NCBI RefSeq assembly: GCF_007655135.1
Contig: NC_045130.1
Span: 22,883,363-22,947,362 of the forward strand
Reading direction: 5' to 3'
DNA from: Punica granatum
Lineage: Eukaryota > Streptophyta > Magnoliopsida > Myrtales > Lythraceae
Length of the DNA: 64,000 nucleotides
Every line of letters starts with the position of its first letter. Positions within the stretch are counted from its first letter, which is position 1. Shown in pieces: positions 21,843 through 33,478 of the stretch. The notes beneath the pieces are model-generated. The model had not been told where the DNA came from. It did no database searches and saw only the letters and a program-made list of their open reading frames with translations. The position numbers were made by a program, and so were the translations under genes.

Positions 21843-22314
21843 CATGGTGATGCGAGACAATGGTGAAATTGTGACCGACAATGAAGATTCCGACATTGAT
21901 GACATGCCACAATTAGAGGACGTTTTCATGGATGAATATTTAACCCCTGATGCATTGACATTGGTGGCAAGGAGAGCATCGAGCTTGCAAACAAAAAGAG
22001 TTGAAGAAGTACAGCGGGAGAACATCTTTCACACTAGGTGCTACATCAAAGACAAGGTATGTAGTGTGATTATTGATGGTGATAGTTGTATTAATGCCGC
22101 AAGCACAACAATGGTGGAAAAATTAGGATTGTCCATGTTGAAACACCCTTGGCCATACAAGTTACAATGGTTAAATGTTAGTGGTGAGATAAAGGTGAAC
22201 AAGCGGGTGTTAGTTGCATTTCGAATTGGTAAATACGAAGATGAAGTGTTGTGTAATGTAGTATCGATGCAAGCAGGACACTTGTTGCTACGGCGTTTAT
22301 GGCAGTTTGATAGG
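21843..22314 (+). pseudogene. Protease region, gypsy copy 3 (truncated)
   Basis: The frame is open from VMVMRDNGEIVTDNEDS through ARRASSLQTKRVEEVQRENIFHTRCYIKDKVCSVIIDGDSCINAASTTMVEKLGL to HLLLRRLWQFD. The catalytic region is IDGDS where the family usually has IDGGS. It is cut at 22315 by the A-type LTR, so RT and later domains are not in the window on this copy. Confidence 0.85.
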
Positions 22315-23642
22315 TGTCAACACCCCATTTTGGCCCACCGACTACAGTAGAGAACACACGATCAAAGCTCGGGTCACTATTCATGGTCAGACCGACGGAG
22401 GTGAACACGCGGGCATGGGGACATGGACTACAGAAGAGAGGTAGGGACCACCAAGAAGACATAGAGAGCAATTAGAAAAGCAAACGAGCAGCGAACCTTA
22501 AAACGATAGAAGCCGGCACTGTAGCACTAATCATCGCTAGAAGGTATCCAATAGGGGACTCTAAAAATCCCTCTTGGCACCAAAATGACCAATGGTGCCT
22601 CTGAGCGCATTTCAGAGATCTCCTGCTTAAGCCGGGGCACCCCCGAACATGCGCATACGCTTTCCTAAAGGGGTCCCGGGACGCCCAATCCACAAACAAA
22701 TAAACGGCACTCGGAAACAGGCCTGCACACACCCTTGGGTCACCAGGACCAGGGAATAGGTTTCAGACTGCTTTTCGGAACTCATCTTGGTGTACTGAGT
22801 GGATCTCGACCTAGGTAAAATAGGCCATTTCTACAGAAAAACATAGCCGGAGACCCTTTAAACAAATCGTCAGTGCACGAAATCTACGCTAATCAATCCT
22901 AGGGACCTCAAGGGCTTGGGAAATAAACCCTAATCGCATTACACAACCCATTTAGGTTTCTCATGTACCATTTCGGCAACATAAAGGCCTCTTTCACTCG
23001 GAATCTTGCGCTCATAACTCATTCGGGGAAATGTTGACGTCCGAGCTCTGCACCACCCACTCCCAGTAACCCCTAGGGCCTGGGAAATTATTTCGGCTCG
23101 GACCAAGCAAATCATACCGGTCTCCCGAGTGGCGTTTCAATGGTCACGAACGCCTCACGGCAAGTCTTCGGGACTCGTTTCTGACAAACGGAGATCACAG
23201 CGATCTCTGAATACATCAGAATGCTTGGGAAACACTGAGAGAGCCCCGTTCGCGGATTCCTATGACGTCTCCGGTTATCGATCTCTAGCCGAGGTCGGCG
23301 AGTCAACCGTTTTGCCCAGAGAACAAAGCACGCCAACACGAGCAGCACAGCACGCAGAGGGGCGAACAAGCGACAAAAACGAATAACTTCGCTCCGATCA
23401 TCCAAACGGAGCAAAACCGGCTTTTGAGTCTTCGGGCCAATTCCGCCTATCATTTTTGACATTTCTTCACTTTTTGTTTTGCAGATCGGGTCGATCCGAG
23501 TCACTTCTTGCAAAACGACCACCACAGCCACCTCCGGAGGCTTCTTAGGAGTCGAGAGCCACCGACCATGCATCAAAAAACCACCGGGAGCCACCTGTAG
23601 ATCCGTTTTTTTATCGGGTGCCAGTCGGATTTGTTTTGCCCT
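22315..23642 (+). mobile_element. A-type giant LTR (A1), first part
   Basis: Starts TGTCAACACCCCATTTTGG, inserted into the gypsy protease after TTTGATAGG. It follows the A-type: AAGGTATCCAATAGGGGACTC, CCAAAATGACCAATG, AAGCCGGGGCACC, CATAGCCGGAGACCC, CATTTAGGTTTC, GACGTCCGAGCTC. It is interrupted at 23643 by a minus strand solo LTR and continues at 28282. Its 3' end is not in the window because another LTR begins at 31142. It has no gene of its own. Confidence 0.85.
23638..23642. repeat. Target-site duplication GCCCT, left copy
   Basis: GCCCT directly before TGTACGG. The matching copy is at 28282-28286. Confidence 0.92.
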
Positions 23643-23757
23643 TGTACGGACCCGAATGTGGACTCTCGTTGGGGCCCATATTGCGCGCTTTTGGATCGCG
23701 CGGCTTGGGAGTGTCCACCTTCCTGTGGGGACGCGTGACGGACACGCGTGAGAGAAG

Positions 23758-23767
23758 GAGTCGCCAC
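23758..23767 (-). promoter_or_regulatory. PBS-like motif inside the LTR
   Basis: Minus strand TGGCGACTCC, identical to the PBS core at 49990-49981 and about 115 bases from the LTR end. Confidence 0.6.
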
Positions 23768-24397
23768 TTATCATTTTACGACCCGAAGGTCGAGGGCGGA
23801 TAAGTTACCCGGGTCTAGGGGTATGGAACACCTAGTTGTTGTTAAGGCATTGGTTTGTGCGGAACCGGAAAATCCATGTTCGGGGGTTCATGTTACGTGC
23901 GGGCCTATATCCCGCACACCCTTTCGGTACTCTGGTTTGCTAGGCTTGCATGTTTTATGATTTACCGCATGAATTAAGCTGCACTCGGCTCGCACGTTTT
24001 GACACCGAAAATTCGGTGAACTAAACGAGGTCGGTTGAGAAGCCGAGAGAGAATTAAACCCTTATGTCAGGGAGTTGGTTCACAATCTTGCGTTACAGTT
24101 CATCTAACCATGGAGGTTGAATCCCTGCGTGAACCAAAACCGCGAGTTCTTGGGCTTACTTTCCTTTGGGCAAGCATTAAACCGATTCCATTAATTCGAC
24201 TCTAGGACCGTTCGCTCACCGACTGGAATTCTTACAGAACAAAATGTACAAAATAAAAGTCCTTACAATGCTCTCGAAAACAATAAATACAAATTACAAA
24301 TGGCCGAATTCCAGTCGACTCGCGTTCGGTTATTATTCCACTCTAACTCACCGTGAGTTTAGGGAAAAAAACCGAAGAACTGAAATTCAATGGACGC

Positions 24398-24482
24398 TCT
24401 CACTGAATAGGGCATTGGACCCTATGAGTGTTGATTAGGGCGTTGAACCCTGTGCTCGATGATTAGGGTGTTGAACCCTAAT
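24398..24482 (-). repeat. Three 28-bp repeats in the LTR 3' part
   Basis: Three units around TAGGGCGTTGAACCC (+ strand) spaced about 28 bases. On the minus strand each gives GGGTTCAACGCCC, where GGG and CCC can pair. The complete B element has the same three units at 39446-39520 and at about 50732-50806. Confidence 0.8.
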
Positions 24483-26011
24483 ATTATTCGGCCTAGGGAT
24501 CAAGCTCGACCCGCATGGCAAACAAGTGCAGAAAGATAACACGCAACATGTTAATAACAGACAATGTGTTTTGTATTTACCGAATGTACGTGGATTAACA
24601 AGTTTATTAATCCAAAAGTGTTTTTGCAAGTAAATGCCATATGCTAAGCAATCAAATACGTGCCAATGTTTTAGTATTATGCTTTTGTTGGAAATTTGGA
24701 ATAGAGAATCGAATATCATGTGTGTGGATTGCTTTTATAGTGATTCGGTGTTGTGACACTGAATTACCACTGAATTGATCCAAACTTGTATTTTGACTCT
24801 AGATTTGGAACCTAGAGTTCCACCTAACCATTTTCTAGGATTTGGTTAAGTCGAGTGAAATGATTAGTCCGATAATTGTATTTTGATACAGAATACCCAA
24901 CTGACATCTTAAACTGCGCTAGGATGTCGGCGAATCACGAAATGATGTTCTTGCCCTTGATTTGAAAATTTGTTTTCAGAAAAGGAGAACAACACAATAA
25001 GGATTTGATAGTATGAGGGTTTTGAAAAGGGCATTAACACCGTTTGTAATTCGTCGACGCGAGTTACAAATTAATGTCCAATTCGTGCAAAGTTGTTTAA
25101 ATTGAATGAATTAACCGTGTGAACGTCCCGATTAACCCGTTCGTGGAATTAATGCTTAAGGTTATTGCCGAATACTTTAATTGTGAAAACGATTCGTGAT
25201 TCGACGACCAACACTAATCCGTAAGGATCGAGGATATTTGGTCCAATGACTAAAACTACCCTCGTAACCGAATGGACCCGAATGAGTCAACGATACCTGA
25301 ATCCATGCATGTTTTGTTTTGAAAAGACATGTAATCGATGTTTTAACATGGGAATCGTGGAAATATCGAAACTACGATTTCATACAATCCGAGAAATGAA
25401 TTAAACTCGAAATAAGGAAATCATTCTTGATTCAAAAAGGCCAAGAAGCCCTCGGCTTCACCTTGTCAAAGACGGCCGAATACTCTCATGGCTCGATTCA
25501 AATCACAAATAATTTCCTTGTCTTGGTTTAATCATTTTTCGCATGCTCAAACATCAAACATGATGAAAAACACGTTTTTGACAAAAGCCGGTATTACCAT
25601 GATTTGATTAACTCATTTAAACATGCAAACATTCACAAACATGTTATTTAAGGAATCGATAAAATAATACCGGCTTCATGCATGCAAGACCAACAAAATA
25701 AACTCGGAAACTAACTTGGATCGTGCTAAGGAGACCAATCTTAACCCGAAAAGAGCAACTTAAGACTCGGCCATCCCATTTAGAGACTTGGCCGTGAGCT
25801 TGCTCGCCATTTCCGGGTCGGGATGGTCTTCCAAACGACAATCCAAACCTTTTTCTGACATGCTAGCAAGTTATAAGGTGGTAAACATGCATAACATAAC
25901 ATAAAAGTGTATAAAAATTAAGTCTTGCAAGTTAAGTATGCATAAAATACCATAATACTCCATAGCCACGCAAATAATGTAAAGAGCCCTAACTCCTCTA
26001 AGTCAAGAGTG

Positions 26012-26019
26012 ATTTACCT
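26012..26019 (-). promoter_or_regulatory. Splice-donor-like AG|GTAAA in the LTR leader
   Basis: Minus strand GCTAGGTAAATC followed by GACTTAGAGGAGTTAGGG. One of nine aligned sites; function inferred. Confidence 0.45.
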
Positions 26020-26089
26020 AGCTTCGGGATACGAAAAAAGAGTCGGGGAAGTGTTCGAGAGTCGGGTGACTCGGTTGAACGCTTGGAAG

Positions 26090-26315
26090 AGTGTTTGGGT
26101 GCAAGGGATGCATGCTCGGGGAGCTAGGTGCACGGGAAGTGCGGCTGGAATGCACGGGAGGCGCGCGAGGTACGCGGGGCGCGGGCAGGCGCGCGGACGT
26201 GCAGGCGTGCGCGCGGGGCGCGCGGGCGTGCGCAGGGTGCGGGCACGGACGTGCAGGCATGCGCGGGGCGCGTAGCGTGCGCGCGGGCGTGCCCGCGGCT
26301 GGCGCTGGCGGGTCA
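26090..26315 (-). repeat. CG-rich low-complexity block in the B solo LTR
   Basis: Repeats of GCGCGCGGG, GGCGTGCGC and GACGTGCAGGC. All reading frames are open on both strands, which explains the 80-100-codon frames here. It corresponds in position to 10900-11250. Confidence 0.8.
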
Positions 26316-26670
26316 CTATTCACCCGAGAGTAGCGATTTCACCCGAAATGCACTATTTGACCTGAAACAATAATTTAAAGACTTCAAATGGAAAAACCAA
26401 CTTCACCAATGAACTCCATGGGTCCAAAATGAGTGGGATATGAAGTTTGAGAATTTTTGAGCTTAAGTCAGGATGATGAACATCGGCTTCCGACTTAAGA
26501 ACTCAAGGCTCTCTTTGGATCTTTTCGGTTTTCTTTTCTCTTCCTTCTAAGTGCTGAAGTTTTCTGGTTCTTGAGTGTTCTTGGCTATGGAGTTTGAGAG
26601 GATTTCTTGAAGGAGAAAGGTTGGAGAGAGTGTGTAAGAGGAGAAGTCCTTATTTTAATCACTTTTGGGC

Positions 26671-26679
26671 CATTTATAG
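26671..26679 (-). promoter_or_regulatory. TATA box of the B solo LTR
   Basis: Minus strand CTATAAATG in TTGTCTATAAATGGCC, the same context as 10565-10573. Confidence 0.55.
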
Positions 26680-26785
26680 ACAAAGCTAATGACACAATTA
26701 GCAAAAGCAAGTGCTCTTAACCCCCATGCTTAGAAAATATCAAGCCTCATCCTCTTCCATTGCATTAATGAAGAAGAGATAAGAC

Positions 26786-26814
26786 ATTGATGAGCATTGA
26801 TGAGCATTGATGAG
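26786..26814 (+). repeat. Short tandem repeat, about 10-bp unit
   Basis: ATTGATGAGC is repeated nearly three times. The matching place in the 38682-55385 LTRs has one unit (GCATTGATGAGC), so this is local to the solo LTR. Confidence 0.85.
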
Positions 26815-28281
26815 AAGTTGAGTGTTGTCTTCAATCTCTCCAAGATATTTTGGCTAAGAGAGGGCAAGTTGGCTTCTTGAATTGAAGAAGAAGAAGAAGC
26901 TTCTAGAGTAAAGGGTGACTCATCTTGAGTAGCCCGTGGGTCCCACGACCGAAGAGGAGAAACCGGGAAAAAGCTCCGATCTCGATTGGTCGCGCATTCG
27001 AAGTTCGTGGTTTGAATTGAACGTCGAATTATCGATATACGCGAGGAAATGGATTTAATGAGTTCGAGATTGGCATTTTCCGTGAGAAATTGCCAAATGT
27101 CTGTATGAGGCTTGGAAGCCGGTTTTGCTCCTTTTATGCATTCAGAGCGAGGTTACCCACTTCTGACAGCATATCTTGTATCTGCATCCCACGTCGGTCA
27201 TTTTGACATAAATTGTCAAATTACGTGGGCACTTGTCCCTTAAGCCGGTAAATACAAATATGGAGTCGGAGATGTCCTAGGAGGCCGAAACTGGATTTCT
27301 CAGATTGCTTTCTGAGTTTCTTGGGCGATCCGGAGATTACTGCGATCTCTGTTTGCTGAGATTGGGCCTCTAAGGATATGAAAAGTGCATCTGAGACCCT
27401 TAAAGCACTGCTCGAGGGGTCTAGATGAATTGTGTGATTCATTCCGACGATTCCACATTGAGCCTTGAGAAGGCTAGCATTGTGTAAGGTAAGCATCCGG
27501 CGTCAAGTTTCCCCAAAGAGGACCTCCGGATATGGATTTTCACTGAAAATGGCCTTTTGTGCCCCTCGGAGGTTACTCGGGAAACCGTGAAGGGTTTTGC
27601 TGTATGTTTTGCCCAATTGCGAATGTCCGCTGGAGTTTTCAGGGCAATGTAGTGTGAACTTCGTTTGCCGTAATTTCATCAGACCAGTCTCCGGTTACGC
27701 TCTTCCGAAGAAGGGTATGCCCGTTTTGTCGTTCGGAAGTCATTCACAGTGTCTGTATGGCTTCTAAAAGACAATATGAAGCACTACTCGTGCTCTGTAT
27801 GATTGAGGGGCATGGCCGCATCTGATATTTGGAATTAACTTTTCTCCGAGAAACCGCCATTTTTAGACTTCCACTGAAAAATTGTCTGTATATAGAAAGT
27901 TGTTCTGTATAGAGCAGATGATTTGCAAAATGCCTTTGGGGACACTTTTCATCTGTTTGGCATTGGAGTGGATTTTTGGAGTCCAATATTGGCTATCTTC
28001 CGATGATTGAGCGAACTATCGGAAAATAGGACTGTCTGTGTGATATACTGAAAATGCCGGTTTTGGATATTGCTGAGCTCTCTAGTCACTCTGTTGCTCC
28101 TTGATGACCCCTGGACTCCTTCTGTCCAATGCATGTGTCATTTGCCCGATTTTGCCGACTTGTGGATGAATAGTGATTTTCTGCTCTGTTAAGTCGTTTT
28201 TCTGTATTCTGCTCAGGTTGTGGCTTGGATCATTGCTGATATTGTCGTTTGGGAAAGGTGAGCCAAAATGGGGTGCTGACA

Positions 28282-28286
28282 GCCCT
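28282..28286. repeat. Target-site duplication GCCCT, right copy
   Basis: Identical to 23638-23642. Confidence 0.92.
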
Positions 28287-28584
28287 AACTAGGTCTATCA
28301 TTTTTTACTGATCCGACTTTGCTTTTAATTTTCGAAAAATCTACGTGTGCAATCTTCATGAAAACATAACAGGAGTGATCCTTAGTCTCTTGGGAATCCA
28401 ACGCAACCGACCCGCGCGAAAAAGCTACCCCGATCAACCGGTACAGCCCCGACAAGTTGGACTGCTAGTCAGGTCTGCCAGCCGACCCGACTTCACCGAT
28501 TCGGGTCTGTTCGTTCCAGGGGCAGAACCGACTTCCCAAACTCGTTTTTTCGACTATTCTCGGCTTTTCCCGCATCCCAGGGGT

Positions 28585-28592
28585 AGGTATAA
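28585..28592 (+). promoter_or_regulatory. Splice-donor-like AG|GTATAA in the LTR leader
   Basis: GGGGTAGGTATAAC, followed by GACTTAGAGAAGTTAGG. One of nine aligned sites. Confidence 0.45.
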
Positions 28593-31500
28593 CTATTCTC
28601 GACTTAGAGAAGTTAGGTCTGTTACGTTTTCTTTGCATTTGTGGGGCGATAAGGAGGTCCATGACCATTTTGCATACAAGTTTGCGTTTTTATGTGTTTT
28701 TATGTCATATTATGCACGTCTTAGTCGTGCATGCTAGCATGTCGAGAAAAGGTTTGAATCAAAGTCGATGAAACCTTATTGGCTCGGGCAAGCCAAGGGA
28801 GCCTCTCGGCCTCACCCCAAGGGAGGTGGCTAAGAGCTCCTCTTGACTCTCCCGGGCCATACACGGCTCCTTTGGCCCGACTTAAGTCGTTTCCCGAGTT
28901 TTTACATTTTTCGCCTCCATGAGTCGGTGTCATTTTATCGATTCCTTTAAAAATAGTGCTTGTGTATGCTTGCGTGCTTGTATGTGTTTTCAAGATCATG
29001 ACGGCGCCGAATTTGCAAAACATATGTATTATTGTTGCGTGATGCATGCGAGAAACATTCAAAATCGGGGTGAAGAAACCACTCAAAACCCAAGCCGAGT
29101 CAAGGTGGCTCATGACCTCTCCCTTGAGGAGTTGGCCGAGAGCTCCTTGACTCTAATCGGGGTCAAGGGTGGCCTCTTCATCCGCTTTCAAATTGATTCT
29201 CGAAATTGATTACAATCGCATTTTTTGTTTAATCGTTAGTTACGCGTTGGATTGCATGCTAGACACATTTGTTTAAGTACTTGCATGGGTTTGGGATATT
29301 GATAACTATCTCGAGCCCACGGGAATACAAGAGTGTATTGGCCTCCATAGACCGAGCATTCTTGACTCTCGAGGACCCGTCGTGGTTTTCACATCACAAA
29401 TCGTCTCATTAACCCCTTTGCGCTCGAGGCTCAAGGCCACAATTATCAACAATTCCACAAACGGGAAAATGGGACGTGTCATTCGGCTAATTAAATCATC
29501 CGACTTAAATAAAATTGCACGAATCAATCATTAACTTGTAATCGCGTCGACGAATTACGAAATATCGGAAACGCCCTTTTAAAACCCACAATTTCGAAAG
29601 CATCGAGACACTTGACATGCGTAGCATGAGCATCTAGGGAATGCTCGTGCGCCTCGGCTCAAGTCCGGGCCCGATTTGAGGCGGCTCGGGTCGGGGTGTA
29701 CGAACCTTCCTTAGACCACTCCCGGACGGAACGATCGTTTTCTCGGCTCTCTCAGGGTCGGCATGATCCTGATGGACCCAAGGGATCGATTGGCACCGGC
29801 TACCGACTTTCGATAGTTCGCGTCACGTGATCTCAAATTTTGCATGAACACTTTACACACTTTATAGTTCAAGTGCATAACCGTCTTTTCGTGAATCGCT
29901 GACTCCCTAAGCGTTAGGGTGATCCAAACACTTAGATCCATGGTTGGAGACGGGCAGCCCGTTCGGGTGCAAGCGTCATTTGCATAGCCCACTTCGTCAT
30001 GTTTCAGTGTTTCCGTTATCCTACTGTAGATTCGGGTAGTTAGATCTGTATTTATGTAATAAAACATGTGAAATCCGACTAACCCTTCATCCGACTTAAT
30101 CAAACATTAGACAATGGTTAGGCGGAACTCTAGGTTCCAAATCTAGAATCAAAACACAAGTTTGGCATATTCAATGTAACCACAGTGTCACTATACAGAA
30201 CAAAGTCTTAAAATAAACTCAGACACATAGTTGACCTAGAACTGCATTCTAGCACATTCATCTGCTTGCCTAGGGTAGGGAGACTGTTTACCAACTAACC
30301 CCGGTTAATAATTGGCTAAATCACGTAAATTTGGCATAACACACAACTTGTCTGTATTGTATGTTTTTGTCGGTTTTCATTTGTTTTTATCAGTTTTTAT
30401 CAGTTTTCCTCTGTTTTCCACTATTACTTGCTGTTTGTGGCGGTTCGGGTTCGAACCCTTAGGTAACGCATTGCACGGGGTATCGATCATGGGGTCCAAT
30501 GCCCTCACACACATCGAGCGCGCGTAACCCGATTGCGGAATGGGGTCTAACCTTGAGTCACTATCTTGCTCCGAGTAGGGTCTATGCGAAAGACGACTTG
30601 GATCGGGTGTGTGAATCGTGGTTAGACATCGCCTGGGAGCTCGACCGGTCCAACGGTTATCTCGAGAATCGATCGGTTCTTTGGTCACCCGTCGGTCCGG
30701 TCGGACCCGACCCTCGGCTCTTTGAGTCCGCGTTGCGTTAATGTATTTATCGGTCGTTCAAAATTCACGACGAGCTGGACCGAAATATTGGCCTAGAGCA
30801 AACCGATCGGGATCCATGTATTTTATTCAGTTATCTTCTGTAATTATTGAGAGTACATTGTGAGAGCATTTATTTGTATATTTATTCATTTGTAAGGATC
30901 CTTGGTCGGCGAGCAAGAGGTCCGAGTGTCGAATCGATCAAGTCGGTCTATTGCAACCTAGAGATGAGTAAGCCAAGTACTCGCGGTCTCAATTCGCGCA
31001 GGGAGTTGACCACCACTGTCCGACGAACTGTAATGCGAAGATAGCGAACCAATTCCCCGATGTGTGGGCCTACTCTTCTTTCAGGTCCTTGGTCCGAAAC
31101 GATCGTTTCGTCGAATTTTCGGTGTTAACATGGGCAAGGAGTGTCAACACCCCATTTTGGCCATCGGCTCCAATAGAGAACGCTCAACAGAAGCTCGGGT
31201 CACTATTCACAGTCGGATCAATAGAGGCAAACACGCAGGCATGGGGACATGAACTACAAAAGAGAGGCAGGGGCCACTAGGAAGATACGGAGGGCAATCA
31301 GAAAAGCAGACAAGCAGCGAACCCCAAAACCACAAATGCCGGCATTGTGGCACTATTCATCACCGGATCATCGGAGCTTCAAAAGGTGTCCAATATGGAA
31401 CTCTAAAAATCCCTTTTGGTACCAAAATGTCTAATGGCACCCCTAAGCGCATTTCAGAAGTCTTCTGCTTAAGCTGGGGCACCCCCGAACATTTGTAAGC

Positions 31501-32693
31501 TCCTTCCCAACGGGGTTCTCGGAACGTCCGATCCACGAACTAATAAACGGCACCCTGAAACAGGTCTGCACACACCCAAGGGCCACCAGGACCAGGGAAC
31601 AGGCTTCAGACTGCTTTTCAGAACTCATCTTGACCTCCCGAGTGGATCCTGACCCCGAAAAAGGGGTTATTTTTGCATAGAAACATAGCCGAAGACCCTT
31701 TTAACAAATCATTGGTGCACGAAATCTGCGTCAATCAACCCCAGGAACCTCAAGGGCTTGGGAAATAGACCCTGATCACATTGCGTAATCCATTTAGGTT
31801 TCCCGAGTACCATTCCGGTATTAAAAGGGCCCATTTCAAACGGAATCTCGCACTTAGAGCTCATTCGGGGAACTGTTGACGTCCGAGCTCTACACCACCC
31901 ACTCCGAACAACTCCCAGGGGTTAGGATATCATTTTGGCTCGGACCAAGCAAAGCGTATCGATTTCTCAAGTGGCGTTTTAATGGTCACGAACACCTCCC
32001 GGCAAGCCTTCAGGACTTGTTTGAACAAACAAAGATCGTAGTGGTCTCCGAACACATCAGAACACTTGGGAAACACTGAGAAAGCCCCGTTTGCGGATTC
32101 CTAGCACATCTCCGGATATCGATCTCCAGCCGGGGTCGACGAGTCAACCATTCTACCCAAGGCACAAAGCACACCAACACAAGCAGTACAACACGCAAAG
32201 GCACAAACAGGCGATAGAAACGGACAACTTCGCTCCGATCGTCCGAACAGAGTAAAACCAGCTTCGAAGTCCCCGGGTCACCCGAGCATTCGCTTACAAG
32301 AAGCATGTCAATATTAGGCTCATTAAAACCATATTCGCGCTTACATTGATAATTCGTTGTTCAAGCGAACCACGAAAATCGAACGCACGATCAATCGAGC
32401 CCCGAGCTTCTTCCGGCTTTTCTCCTAGTCATGTAAGACCCTTGAGCTAGCCAAGCCAAGCCGAACCGAGCCAAGCCGCGAGTCATGGCTCTCCTCTAGA
32501 GGCAAGCCAAATGAGCCTCCTCCATTCAATTTCAAAATATCTCTTACACCCATCAACTCCACTCTTCCATCCATCACTTCCCATCAATTTTTGAAGACAA
32601 CTTCTCCACCCTAATCCAACTTAAAAAATTCGGATTCCCCTAACCCCCTCCCTAATTGTGCTTTGCTTTCACTAATTGGGCCATTAAGCTCAC

Positions 32694-32702
32694 CTATTTA
32701 TG
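32694..32702 (+). promoter_or_regulatory. TATA-like box of LTR A2
   Basis: CTATTTATG in CACCTATTTATGCC, at the place where the other A-type LTRs have CTATAAG. A weakened form. Confidence 0.45.
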
Positions 32703-33470
32703 CCTCTTGGGTCATTAACTAAATCACAACACACTACTCATTCTCTCTAAAGCTCTCTCACTCTAGGAGATCCTCTCAAGCCTCCTTAGCACCAGCAAAT
32801 TCCAGAAAATCGCTCAGCCCAAGCACAGCCCGTTACAAGGCAAAAATTGCCGGAAAACTCAACCGTTTTCCGGCGACCGCCACCCAACCCAAACCAAATT
32901 CAAACAAACTTCATACCCCACATGCAATCGACCTCCTAAGTCCATTTCTGAGCTTAATTTTTCAGTTTAAGTCCCCGAACCCCATGTTTCAGCTCAGCAC
33001 AGAAACAACACAGAATCGGGCTTTCATAGTCACTCCCGGGTCCTAGATGTGCCATTCCTTCCCACGACCCTGGCAAGTCGTGCCCACATGTCCTAAGGAC
33101 CCCCTCACGGTCCTCTCTCTCCCCGTGACAAGGTGGTCACGAGCCGAGAGCCGATCAACCTTGCACAGCCACCGTTTCACCCATTTCTTCTTACCGGGTT
33201 TCTTTAGTTTTTTTTTACCGGTTTTCTCTTTGTATTTTCGGTTTGCTGGAGTCTTGGCACGCCACGAGCTGATCAAGTACACCTCCAGCATCCTCTTGGG
33301 GGTCAGCATGAGTCGTGCCAGACCGTGCAACCATTCCGAGCTTCTCGTGCAAGTTGATCTTTCCCCGCAGCCCGCTATTTCTTTCCAGGACAGCTTCTGT
33401 GCTTTCCTTTCAGCCAAGTCTTCCGACTCTCTAAGCCACTTCTCCGACTCTTTCCTTGTATACTGAGGCA

Positions 33471-33478
33471 AGGTATAA
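33471..33478 (+). promoter_or_regulatory. Splice-donor-like AG|GTATAA in LTR A2
   Basis: GCAAGGTATAACC, followed by GACTTAGAGAAGTTAAG. With the acceptor-like TTTTCCATTTAG at 36870-36881 it would define an intron of about 3.4 kb that removes the rest of the LTR and the primer-binding region before ORF1. Inferred. Confidence 0.45.

Larger units (their letters stand above)
14885..22314 (+). mobile_element. Ty3/gypsy copy 3, decayed and rearranged
   Basis: Same family as copies 1 and 2 but on the + strand. It consists of the polyprotein tail and the start of a 3' LTR (14885-15232), then directly a 5' leader (15233-15406 and 20691-20773), gag (20774-21842) and protease (21843-22314). RT onward is cut off by the A-type LTR at 22315. 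The solo LTR 15407-20690 splits the leader. Confidence 0.8.
23643..28281 (-). mobile_element. Solo LTR, B-type, 4,639 bp, perfect duplication
   Basis: On the minus strand it runs from TGTCAGCACCCCATTTTGG (ending at 28281) to GGGTCCGTACA (23643), flanked by GCCCT on both sides. It follows the LTRs of the 38682-55385 element from end to end, but lacks the 192-bp tandem repeat and has a CG-rich block (26090-26310) there instead. It has a TATA-like CTATAAATG at 26679-26671, AG|GTAAA at 26019-26013, and the PBS-like motif at 23758-23767. No protein-coding gene is visible. Confidence 0.95.
28282..31141 (+). mobile_element. A-type giant LTR (A1), second part
   Basis: Resumes after the solo LTR with the duplication GCCCT. 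It carries AG|GTATAA at 28585, GACTTAGAGAAGTTAGG, GCCGAATTTGC, GGGACGTGTCATTCGGCTAATTA, the U5 marker GGGTATCGATCATGGGGTCC and GATCCTTGGTCGGCGAGC. It stops after GGGCAAGGAG at 31141, where A2 begins. Other A-type LTRs continue AGTGCAACCTAA. Its last few hundred bases would lie right of the nested elements, outside this window. Confidence 0.8.

Noticed and set aside
26009..26373. Several 80-101-codon frames on both strands
   Set aside because: CG-rich block with almost no stop codons in any frame.
33043..33471. 142- and 139-codon frames on opposite strands
   Set aside because: Opposite-strand open frames over the LTR leader; no domain and no conservation in the other A-type LTRs.
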